Made by a program: the position numbers and the translations under genes
Shown: one piece after another, positions 33,869 to 40,617 of the stretch
How the letters are laid out: every line of letters starts with the position of its first letter
Numbering within the stretch: the stretch's first letter is position 1
Assembly: GCF_023073715.1 (NCBI RefSeq)
Contig: NZ_JADPKA010000083.1
Span: 1 to 64,000 of the forward strand
Direction: 5' to 3'
DNA from: Bradyrhizobium sp. 164
GTDB lineage: Bacteria > Pseudomonadota > Alphaproteobacteria > Rhizobiales > Xanthobacteraceae
Length of the DNA: 64,000 bases
The notes under the pieces: generated by a model
What the model was told of the DNA's origin: nothing
Databases searched by the model: none
The model's input: the letters and a program-made list of their open reading frames with translations, nothing else

Positions 33869-35338
33869 TCATTTCCTGCCCTCACCTGCGAGCCGATCGA
33901 GACGCTCCGCGAAGGGGTCGTCTCCGCTCGCGATGCGATCGTCCGCGATCAGCAGCAGGCGATCACGGTCGGCGGCCGCGTCCCAATGGGGCAAACCGAG
34001 GCCATTGGGATCGCCGTCTTTCGCAAAATTGATCCAATAGCCGCGGATGCGGCTCGCGACCTCGCGGTCTGCTCGCGAGAAGATTCCTGCACCGGGCACG
34101 CCTTCGACACCGAAGATGAACTGCAACTCGCGTCCGTGCCCATGATCAGGATTTGCGCGCTGCGCTTCAGGCACATAGCTAAAACGATAGCGGAAGGTCG
34201 GCGCGCCGCTTGCGGCATGCAGGCGCGCAAGCAGCCTCACCGGCTCGGAGAAGTCCTTGTCGGTGAAGAATCTTGCCGCGCCCGATGACCTCGCAAGATC
34301 CGGATAAAGACTGCGCAGGTCATCGCTTGTGACGCCTGCCGACGCCAGCTCCTCCTCAACACTGAGTTCGCTGTCGAAACCGGTCTCATCGTCGTTCGAG
34401 CCGATGATCAGGGGAATGCGGCTTTGATGTCCCGCTGCAAAGCCCGCGGCGACGTCCTCAGTCACCAGGCTTCCATCCAGCATCGGCGCAAAGCTGCGCG
34501 GTGATTTGTCCAGCAGCTGTTTTCCGGCGCCAAGCAGGCGGCTCGGCGCAACGTCGCGCAAGTCCGTCCGCTCTCCTAGCGCCGCGACGAGCTGACGACC
34601 GACAGCCTCCGCCTCTTGCGCCAAGCGAAGGCGCGCACGACCGGGTAGCGATTGCAGAATGGCTTTGTGGAATAACCCGCGCGTCTGCCGGCACAGCATC
34701 AGCAGCGCGATCGACGTCGCGCCTGCGCCATTACCGAACAGGGTGACGTTGTTTGGATCGCCGCCGAACGCCGCGATATTGTCGTGCACCCAATGCAGCG
34801 CCGCGATCTGGTCCATCAGACCGTAATTGCCGGAGCCGCTTTCCGACAGCGCGGGATGCGCAAGCCAGCCGAGCACACCGAGGCGATAATTCACGGTGAC
34901 GACGATGAGGCCGGCCTGCACCAGCCTGGCGCCGTCGAACAGCGGATCGTTCGCGGTCCCCGTGACGAAGGCGCCGCCATGGATGAACATCATCACCGGT
35001 AACGGACCATCGACTCCGAAGGGACGAAACACGTTCAGCGTGAGGCAATCCTCGCTCGCGCCAGGCAGCGACGGTTGAAGACAAGGCGCGCCGTAGTCGT
35101 AAGCGGTGCGCATCTCCGAGCTCTCGGCCGTCGGCTGCGGTGGGCGCCAGCGCAGCGGACCGACCGGCGGCGCCGCGTAAGCAAGCCCCTTGAAGGAGGC
35201 CACCTCACCTTCCACGGCGCCAAGCATCTGTCCTTCGCGCGTCAGCGCGAACGGAAACTGTCCGACCGGCTGGGCCAAGGCCAGGCCGGCGCAGCCCAGA
35301 ACTGCGGAAGCCGCAACAAGCGCGAGCAAGGACCGCAT
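33869..35338 (-). CDS. Type-B carboxylesterase homologue lacking the serine nucleophile
   Basis: A 489-residue exported protein of the carboxylesterase type B/cholinesterase family. A signal peptide covers residues 1-22 (LGCAGLALAQ, possibly a lipoprotein at Cys16). Family motifs are VASFKGLAYAAPPVGPLRWRPP (cited as GLAYAAPPVGPLRWRPP), SEDCLTLNVFRP and PVMMFIHGGAFVTG (oxyanion hole). The nucleophile elbow, normally GESAG, reads FGNGAGATS: Gly204 replaces serine. The acid (SNDDETGF) and the histidine region (HGRELQFIFG) remain. It should therefore not hydrolyse esters by the normal route. A binding or adhesion role, as in cholinesterase-like adhesion proteins, is possible. Confidence 0.85.
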   Translation of the reverse strand: MRSLLALVAASAVLGCAGLALAQPVGQFPFALTREGQMLGAVEGEVASFKGLAYAAPPVGPLRWRPPQPTAESSEMRTAYDYGAPCLQPSLPGASEDCLTLNVFRPFGVDGPLPVMMFIHGGAFVTGTANDPLFDGARLVQAGLIVVTVNYRLGVLGWLAHPALSESGSGNYGLMDQIAALHWVHDNIAAFGGDPNNVTLFGNGAGATSIALLMLCRQTRGLFHKAILQSLPGRARLRLAQEAEAVGRQLVAALGERTDLRDVAPSRLLGAGKQLLDKSPRSFAPMLDGSLVTEDVAAGFAAGHQSRIPLIIGSNDDETGFDSELSVEEELASAGVTSDDLRSLYPDLARSSGAARFFTDKDFSEPVRLLARLHAASGAPTFRYRFSYVPEAQRANPDHGHGRELQFIFGVEGVPGAGIFSRADREVASRIRGYWINFAKDGDPNGLGLPHWDAAADRDRLLLIADDRIASGDDPFAERLDRLAGEGRK

Positions 35339-35418
35339 CTTCTAGATATCTCGATGCGAGAAAGGGTTCCCGGCAGGTTATGTCCCTGACCGTCAGCGAG
35401 GCAAGTCTCTCGCCGCGT

Positions 35419-35628
35419 CTAACTCCCCTTGGCCAGGAGCTCCGCCAGCGCGCGGCGGGCGACGATGCCGAGCTCGCCAAGCGTGGAATGTCCCGACTGC
35501 GCCGCCTCGATCAGGCGCTCGGCGATGAACCTGCGGCTGTCGTGATCGCCGCCATGCGGCAGTTGGCGGCACGTCTCCTCCAGGACGACGTCCATGTTCG
35601 CTTTGGTTCGATCACTCAACTCTATCAT
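35419..35628 (-). CDS. Small conserved hypothetical protein
   Basis: A 69-residue, probably all-helical cytosolic protein (MIELSDRTKANMDVVLEE..., CRQLPHGGDHDSRRFIAERLIEA cited as HDSRRFIAERLIEAA, LGELGIVARRALAELL). No family name recognised, but the composition and pattern fit a real rhizobial protein of unknown function. It is divergent from the large monooxygenase-esterase gene 230 bases away. Confidence 0.6.
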   Translation of the reverse strand: MIELSDRTKANMDVVLEETCRQLPHGGDHDSRRFIAERLIEAAQSGHSTLGELGIVARRALAELLAKGS

Positions 35629-35857
35629 GACGCCCGGTCAGTATGCGTGGCTAGTAAGCGCAAGCATACACAGAAGGATGTAGTCTGATTAGCCCGGACA
35701 ATCCCGGCGATTGTGCATCGCGATGCGTGTATCGCCACAAGCCTCGCGCGGCCACGATGACGCCGCAAACGACTACCGAAGATTGCACTTGTCCTGATGA
35801 CAAGCCGAACCTGCAGCGATAGCCTGCCGGCAAAACAAAATACACGGGAGGAATGCC

Positions 35858-38548
35858 ATGCCTGACGCAAGGGTCGCCGCACGTGAATCCAGGGCGGCGA
35901 GTGGAGCAGCCCAACAGGTCGATGTCGCCGTGGTCGGCGCCGGGTTTGCCGGCCTCTATCTCCTTCATCGCCTGCGCAAGGCCGGCTTCAAGGCGATCGC
36001 CCTTGATGAGGCCGGCGACGTCGGCGGCACCTGGTACTGGAACCGCTACCCGGGCGCCCGCTGCGACATCCAAACCATCGATTACAGCTACACCTTCGAT
36101 CCGGAGCTCGAGACGGCCTGGACCTGGTCCGAGAAATACGCGACCCAGCCCGAGATCCTGCGCTATCTCGGCTTCGTCGCCGACCGCTATGACCTTAGGC
36201 GCGACATCCGCTTCAACACCAAGGTCAGCGCAGCCACATGGGATGAAGCGACAGGGCGCTGGCAGCTCACCACCGATAACGGCGCGCCGGTCTCCTGCCG
36301 CCACTACATCATGGCCACCGGCTGCCTTTCGGCGCCAAAGCCGCCCGAGATCGACGGCGTCAAGGATTTTGAGGGCGAAGTCTATTTCACCGGACGGTGG
36401 CCGCATGACGGGGTCGATCTCGCCGGCAAGCGCGTTGCCGTGATCGGCACGGGCTCGTCCGCCATCCAATCGATCCCGCTGATCGCCGAACAGGCCGCGC
36501 ATCTGACCGTGTTCCAGCGCACGCCAAATTTCGCGCTGCCCGCGCATAACGGCCCGGCGCTCTCGGACCGCATGAGCCTGCTGCAAAGCGACCGCGCGGC
36601 CTATCGCGAGCAGGCACGCCAATCGATGGCCGGTGTGCCTTATCCTCAGCAGACCGCGGTGAGCTGGCAGCTCAGCGACGCCGAGCGTCGCGCGCGCTTT
36701 GAAGAGGCATGGGGCAAGGGCGACCTCGTCTATATCCTGACCCAGCTCTGGGCCGACCAGGCCGTCGATGTCGACGGCAACAAGATCGTCCAGGACCTGA
36801 TCCGTGAAAAGATCAGCGCCGCGGTCAAGGACCCCGAGACCGCGGCGGCCCTGATGCCGCACGATCATCCGTTCGGCGCCAAGCGTCCCTGCCTCGATAC
36901 CAATTACTACGCGACCTTCAACCGGCCGAACGTCACGCTGATCAATCTGCGCCAGGAGCCGATCAAGGCGATCACCGCAACCGGCATCACGACTGCCAAG
37001 CGCAGCGTCGACCTCGACGTCATCGTGTTCGCGACCGGTTTCGACGCCATGACCGGCGCGATCCGTGCCGTGCATCCGATCACGGGACGGGGCGGCCGAT
37101 CGCTCTCGGACGTCTGGGCGCAGGGACCGCAGACCTATCTCGGCCTCACGGTCGAGGGCTTCCCGAACTTCTTCATGATCACCGGCCCCGGCAGCCCGTC
37201 GGTGCTGTCGAACATGGCGGTGTCGATCGAGCAGCATGTCGACTGGGTCGTCGATCGCCTTGCGGAGCTGCGCGATGCCGGCTTCACCACGATCGAGCCG
37301 ACCGAAACGGCGCAGGCCGCCTGGGGCCGGCACATGGCCGATTGTTCGATGCTGACGCTGCATCGCCTCGCCAACACCTGGTACACGGGCGCCAACGTAC
37401 CCGGCAAGGTCCAGGGCCTGATGCCCTATACCGGCGGCGTCGGCCCCTATCGCAGTATCTGCGACGAGGTGGTCAGCCGCGGCATGCTCGGCTTCAGGCT
37501 CACCGGCCCCAACGTCGCGACGCAGTGCAATGACGGCGAGGTGGTGCGCCTGCAGCCGGACGTGCGGCTGGTGCTGAACCTGCTGACGTCGCTGAACCTG
37601 CCGCCGATCGAGTCGATGGGCGCGCTCGGCGCCCGCGCCTTCGTCAACGAGTTCAACGAGGGCCGGCCTGCGGGGCGGCCGATCGGCGACATCGTCGACG
37701 GCACCCTCCCAGTTACCGACGGCGCGCTGGCTTACCGTGTCTACAAGCCGGCAACCCCGGGCCCGCATCCGGTCGTGGTCTACTTCCACGGCGGCGGCTG
37801 GGTGCTCGGCGACGAGCAGTCGGACGAGCCGTTCTGCCGCGACATGGTGCGGCGGACCGGCATGATCTTCGTCAGCGTCGGCTATCGCCATGCGCCGGAG
37901 CACCGCTTCCCCACCGCGGCCGAGGACGGCTATGCGGCGACGCGCTGGATCGCCGAGCATGCCGCCGAGTTCGGCGGCATGCCGGGGCCGGTGCTGGTTG
38001 CAGGCTGGAGCGCCGGCGGCAACATCGCCGCCGTCACCTGCCAGCTCGCACGCGACCGTGGCGGACCCGAGATCGCCGGCCAGCTCCTGGTCTGCCCGGT
38101 CACCGACTGCACCTTCGATCGGCCCTCTTACAACGACAATGCGACCGGCTACTTCCTGACGCGCTCGCTGATGTACTGGTTCTGGGACCTCTATTGCTCG
38201 CCGGCCGACCGCACCGACCCGCGCGTCTCGCCGCTCCGCGGCAAGCTCGAGGGATTACCGCCGGCCTTCGTCGTCACCTGCGAGTTCGACCCGTTGCGCG
38301 ACGAGGGCGTCGCCTATGCCGAGGCGATGGCCGCCGCGGGCGTCCCGGTCGAGCAGCTTCGGGCGCGCGGCCATTTCCACTCGTCGTTCGCGATGGTCGA
38401 TGTGGTGATCACCGGCGTGCCCGGCCGGCTGCAAATGGCCGGAGCCCTGCGGCGCTTCGCGGGACTTCCGCCGGAGGTCAGCCGCGGCGACGAGAGCAGC
38501 CGGGGCCAGGACAGCCCGGGGCACAAAATCGCGGCCGCCGCGAGCTGA
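35858..38548 (+). CDS. Baeyer-Villiger-type monooxygenase fused to HSL-type esterase
   Basis: One 896-residue chain with two enzymes. Residues about 20-560 are a class B flavin monooxygenase of the cyclohexanone monooxygenase type: VAVVGAGFAGLYLLHRL (FAD), GDVGGTWYWNRYPGARCD, a second Rossmann motif VAVIGTGSSAIQ (NADPH), and TGPGSPSVLSNM. The family fingerprint FxGxxxHxxxWP is at 171-182 but reads FEGEVYFTGRWP, with Phe177 where His is usual. Residues about 600-880 are a hormone-sensitive-lipase type esterase: HGGGW (644-648), GWSAGG with Ser718, Asp811 (CEFDPLRDEG) and His839/841 (GHFHSSF). The pairing would turn a ketone into an ester and then cut it. A GGGAGGA ribosome binding site precedes the ATG. 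Confidence 0.9.
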   Translation: MPDARVAARESRAASGAAQQVDVAVVGAGFAGLYLLHRLRKAGFKAIALDEAGDVGGTWYWNRYPGARCDIQTIDYSYTFDPELETAWTWSEKYATQPEILRYLGFVADRYDLRRDIRFNTKVSAATWDEATGRWQLTTDNGAPVSCRHYIMATGCLSAPKPPEIDGVKDFEGEVYFTGRWPHDGVDLAGKRVAVIGTGSSAIQSIPLIAEQAAHLTVFQRTPNFALPAHNGPALSDRMSLLQSDRAAYREQARQSMAGVPYPQQTAVSWQLSDAERRARFEEAWGKGDLVYILTQLWADQAVDVDGNKIVQDLIREKISAAVKDPETAAALMPHDHPFGAKRPCLDTNYYATFNRPNVTLINLRQEPIKAITATGITTAKRSVDLDVIVFATGFDAMTGAIRAVHPITGRGGRSLSDVWAQGPQTYLGLTVEGFPNFFMITGPGSPSVLSNMAVSIEQHVDWVVDRLAELRDAGFTTIEPTETAQAAWGRHMADCSMLTLHRLANTWYTGANVPGKVQGLMPYTGGVGPYRSICDEVVSRGMLGFRLTGPNVATQCNDGEVVRLQPDVRLVLNLLTSLNLPPIESMGALGARAFVNEFNEGRPAGRPIGDIVDGTLPVTDGALAYRVYKPATPGPHPVVVYFHGGGWVLGDEQSDEPFCRDMVRRTGMIFVSVGYRHAPEHRFPTAAEDGYAATRWIAEHAAEFGGMPGPVLVAGWSAGGNIAAVTCQLARDRGGPEIAGQLLVCPVTDCTFDRPSYNDNATGYFLTRSLMYWFWDLYCSPADRTDPRVSPLRGKLEGLPPAFVVTCEFDPLRDEGVAYAEAMAAAGVPVEQLRARGHFHSSFAMVDVVITGVPGRLQMAGALRRFAGLPPEVSRGDESSRGQDSPGHKIAAAAS

Positions 38549-38565
38549 ATAGGGACAGGCCGCCG

Positions 38566-38590
38566 GGAACCTTTTCCCGGTTGCCGCGTT
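38566..38590 (+). promoter_or_regulatory. EcfG-type stress promoter
   Basis: GGAAC (38566-38570), 16 bases, CGTT (38587-38590). It lies after the monooxygenase-esterase gene and ahead of a terminator-like hairpin and the gene at 38683. The expected transcription start is about 38597. Confidence 0.7.
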
Positions 38591-38596
38591 GGTTGT

Positions 38597-38668
38597 TCGT
38601 GGCATTGAGATGCAGCGACAAGTGTGTAGGCCCCGGCACGCGACCCCGTGTGCTGGGGTCGTCTTTTG
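38597..38668 (+). ncRNA. Candidate EcfG-dependent small RNA
   Basis: The stretch between the stress promoter and an intrinsic terminator would be a transcript of about 70 nucleotides. The terminator is CGACCCC (38641-38647), loop GTGTGCT with flanking T, GGGGTCG (38655-38661), then TCTTTT. No convincing open frame is inside it. The alternative reading is that the hairpin ends the upstream gene, or is an attenuator in the leader of the gene at 38683. Confidence 0.35.
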
Positions 38669-38682
38669 CGTGAGGCAGGACG

Positions 38683-38955
38683 ATGGGGGACGTGGTCGGG
38701 GATTCAAAGGTCGATTTCGGCGCGCTTGCGGTGCTGCATAAATGGCCGTCGCTTGCAAACCAGCGAAGGCTGGACAGAGAATCCTACCAGGTGAGTGAAG
38801 GCACGCTCGACGAGTGCATCTCGGCCTTCATGCAGAAGCCGGCGACGACTCGGCACCTCTATGAGATTCGCACCGTGGCGCAACCACCGCTCGTCACTGA
38901 AATCCTTTCGCCCGAGCACGTCATCGAGCTCTCGCGCTTAAGGGAATTTCTCTGA
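38683..38955 (+). CDS. Small conserved hypothetical protein, probable stress regulon
   Basis: A 90-residue soluble protein (MGDVVGDSKVDFGAL..., SLANQRRLDRESYQVSEGTLDE cited as VSEGTLDECISAFMQKP, TRHLYEIRTVAQPPLV, SPEHVIELSRLREFL). The central and C-terminal part looks like a small mixed alpha/beta fold ending in a helix. No enzyme motif is present. GAGGCAGGACG precedes the ATG. An EcfG promoter lies about 95 bases upstream with a hairpin between. The next gene also has such a promoter, which suggests both belong to the general stress response. Confidence 0.65.
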   Translation: MGDVVGDSKVDFGALAVLHKWPSLANQRRLDRESYQVSEGTLDECISAFMQKPATTRHLYEIRTVAQPPLVTEILSPEHVIELSRLREFL

Positions 38956-38977
38956 GGCCTTCACAAGCACGCGAGCA

Positions 38978-39003
38978 GGAACCTTCTTCCGGTTTTTCCC
39001 GTT
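38978..39003 (+). promoter_or_regulatory. EcfG-type stress promoter
   Basis: GGAAC (38978-38982), 17 bases, CGTT (39000-39003), directly upstream of the small gene at 39040. Expected transcription start about 39010, leaving a leader of about 30 bases. Confidence 0.75.
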
Positions 39004-39039
39004 GTCAGGGATCGGAAGCAAAGACATGAGCGCCTCAAG

Positions 39040-39345
39040 ATGCTTGACGCCGGCGTGTCATCCCCCGTCGTGCCCTACGGCGCAGACCAGACCCTGTTCG
39101 TGGTGATCGATCGCCGCGACGAGGCGACTGAAATCCGCATCGAGCGCAGCGATCTCGAAGCCACCATCGGCGAGCTTGTCGCCGGATGCTTCAACGACCC
39201 GATCAAGGTGATTTCATTCAACACGCTCGAGCATTGGATGAAGGACATTTCGACCGATGTCGCCGGCGAGATCCGCGCGCGCTGCGACATCGACGGTGTA
39301 GAGCTGCCGGATTATCTCAGCGACTTCGTCGAAAGCCATTCCTGA
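39040..39345 (+). CDS. Small conserved hypothetical protein, probable stress regulon
   Basis: A 101-residue acidic protein (VVPYGADQTLFVVID, ATIGELVAGCFNDPIKVISFN, HWMKDISTDVAGEIRARCD, LPDYLSDFVESHS). It fits a soluble alpha/beta protein of unknown role seen in rhizobia. The start is uncertain: the ATG at 39040 has little ribosome binding signal, while an ATG at 39026 with GGAAGCAAAG in front is out of frame by one base and would give MSASR before MLDAG if a single base were restored. An EcfG promoter lies 37 bases upstream and a strong terminator follows. Confidence 0.65.
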   Translation: MLDAGVSSPVVPYGADQTLFVVIDRRDEATEIRIERSDLEATIGELVAGCFNDPIKVISFNTLEHWMKDISTDVAGEIRARCDIDGVELPDYLSDFVESHS

Positions 39346-39373
39346 GCCCGCTTCTCCGATTGCGCGGGCAAAA

Positions 39374-39398
39374 AAAGCGCCGCTTGCGCGGCGCTTTT
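39374..39398 (+). terminator. Intrinsic terminator
   Basis: AAAGCGCCGC-TTGC-GCGGCGCTTT, a 10-bp stem with flanking A and T runs (AAAAAA before, TTTT after). It works in both directions and separates the stress genes on the plus strand from the small genes on the minus strand. Confidence 0.9.
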
Positions 39399-39427
39399 CG
39401 TGTGACACGCTTATCGGCGTGACACGC

Positions 39428-39514
39428 TTAGTGGTGCCAGAACAATGCCAGCAGCAGAACGATCGGCAGCGGTACGCCAAGCAACCAAAGCAAAGCACCT
39501 CGTCCAAAACCCAT
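39428..39514 (-). CDS. 28-residue small membrane protein
   Basis: ATG at 39514 to TAA at 39428-39430 on the minus strand, directly behind a very strong ribosome binding site (GAGGAGGAGATC). The product MGFGRGALLWLLGVPLPIVL... is one hydrophobic helix ending in FWHH. Peptides of this look (GRGALLWLLGxPLPI) recur in Rhizobiales. A weaker EcfG-like promoter lies just upstream. Role unknown; it probably resides in the inner membrane. Confidence 0.65.
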   Translation of the reverse strand: MGFGRGALLWLLGVPLPIVLLLALFWHH

Positions 39515-39544
39515 GATCTCCTCCTCCTCTTGCATCACCGAGAT

Positions 39545-39569
39545 GACGTCGGGAAAAAGCAGAAGTTCC
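39545..39569 (-). promoter_or_regulatory. EcfG-like promoter, one mismatch
   Basis: On the minus strand GGAAC (39569-39565), 16 bases, CGTC (39548-39545). The -10 differs from CGTT in its last base. The predicted start is about 39539, 25 bases before the 28-residue gene. Confidence 0.35.
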
Positions 39570-39617
39570 GCGCCTCGCGGCGAGGGCGGATGCAATCAGA
39601 GCATGGAACGGCGGATG

Positions 39618-39773
39618 CTAAACGCGCCGGTGCTTGCCGCCGATCACCTCGATCTCGCGGCGGCGCTCGCCCGCGAAGGTCAGGAGTTTTTCGATCGTCA
39701 GCGCATCCGTGATCCGTTTGGCCAGCCGCTCAGCGCGCGCGGCCTGATCTTCGAGATACTGGATCGTGTTCAA
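39618..39773 (-). CDS. 51-residue small helical protein
   Basis: TTG at 39773 to TAG at 39618-39620, with GGGGGAGG six bases in front of the start. The product (NTIQYLEDQAARAERLAKRI, DALTIEKLLTFAGERRREIE) is charged and helical, in the pattern RAERLAxxxxDALTIExL common in small Bradyrhizobium proteins. The coding strand is opposite to longer frames in the region, which lack ribosome binding sites. Function unknown. Confidence 0.6.
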   Translation of the reverse strand: MNTIQYLEDQAARAERLAKRITDALTIEKLLTFAGERRREIEVIGGKHRRV

Positions 39774-39864
39774 GCGCCGCCTCCCCCAAAGCCCCGGATT
39801 GCTGGACAGGTATGGTGCGACAGAGCAACTAACAGCCGGTTAAGCACTGCGAGCGGCTTGAGGC

Positions 39865-40383
39865 TCATTGCACGACGTCGAGGCGGACATTGGTGATGCC
39901 TTTGTCGACCATGCCGAGCGCCTCGGCCGCGGAAGGGGAGATATCGACCACGCGTCCGCGAACATAGGGCCCGCGATCGTTGACCCTGACGGTCACGAAG
40001 CGGCCGGAGGAGGTATCGGTCACCCGCAGCTTGGTGCCGAACGGCAGGCTCGGATGCGCCGCGGTCAATTCGTTCTTGTCGAACTTCTCGCCGCTCGCGG
40101 TCTCCGTATCCGAATAGAAGCTGGCAACGCCATGCGAGGCGGTCTGCTTTGCGTCACCGTCGGAGCCGCGCGACCTCATGATCGGCCTTGGATGCAGCGC
40201 CGCCACCCTGTGCGGGCGCTCCACCGCGGCCTGCCGGCTGGTGCCGGCGAGATCGGCCTTCTGGCGGCTGACCGGCGATTGCGCGCAGGCGGCGAGCGAG
40301 GCGGCGCCGCCGATCGCGAGCAGCAGCCGGCACGAGGTTGCGAAGGAAATCCGGGCAGCTTCGGCACGTGCAATGCGAGACAT
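39865..40383 (-). CDS. rlpA: RlpA-like septal ring lipoprotein (lytic transglycosylase family)
   Basis: About 172 residues from the ATG at 40383, which has GGAGGG in front. The signal peptide ends in a lipobox (AASLAAC), so the protein should be lipid-anchored. After a basic linker comes the RlpA double-psi barrel: SHGVASFYSDTETASGEKFD, LTAAHPSLPFGTKLRVTD, VTVRVNDRGPYVRGRVVDIS and AAEALGMVDKGI. RlpA binds or cleaves peptidoglycan stripped of peptides. A SPOR domain is absent. It is the second such protein in the window. Confidence 0.85.
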   Translation of the reverse strand: MSRIARAEAARISFATSCRLLLAIGGAASLAACAQSPVSRQKADLAGTSRQAAVERPHRVAALHPRPIMRSRGSDGDAKQTASHGVASFYSDTETASGEKFDKNELTAAHPSLPFGTKLRVTDTSSGRFVTVRVNDRGPYVRGRVVDISPSAAEALGMVDKGITNVRLDVVQ

Positions 40384-40617
40384 GGTACGCCCTCCGAACG
40401 GCCCCGATTTTCGGTGGGCAATGAGGGCAGAACCTTGTCGGAACAAAAGCAGGCCTGAGGCCGCCTCCGTTTCGCGCCAGCTGTGACGATTCCACCACAC
40501 TGGCCTTGTCCTGAACAGGCGCGGGTTAGCGGCACGCCGGTGCGTAAACCTCCGGCGCTACGCTAAATGTGGCAGGCACCCAGTGTTTTGGGTCCGCGCG
40601 CGGATATGCCGCCGACC

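Noticed and set aside
35651..37960. A 769-codon open frame on the minus strand
   Set aside because: It is the shadow of the monooxygenase-esterase gene; the composition (Arg/Asp/His-rich with no fold motifs) is typical of antisense frames in GC-rich DNA.
38641..38661. Hairpin as simple terminator of the monooxygenase-esterase gene
   Set aside because: Not excluded, but it lies after an EcfG promoter, so I list the small-RNA reading first and give the terminator reading as the alternative.
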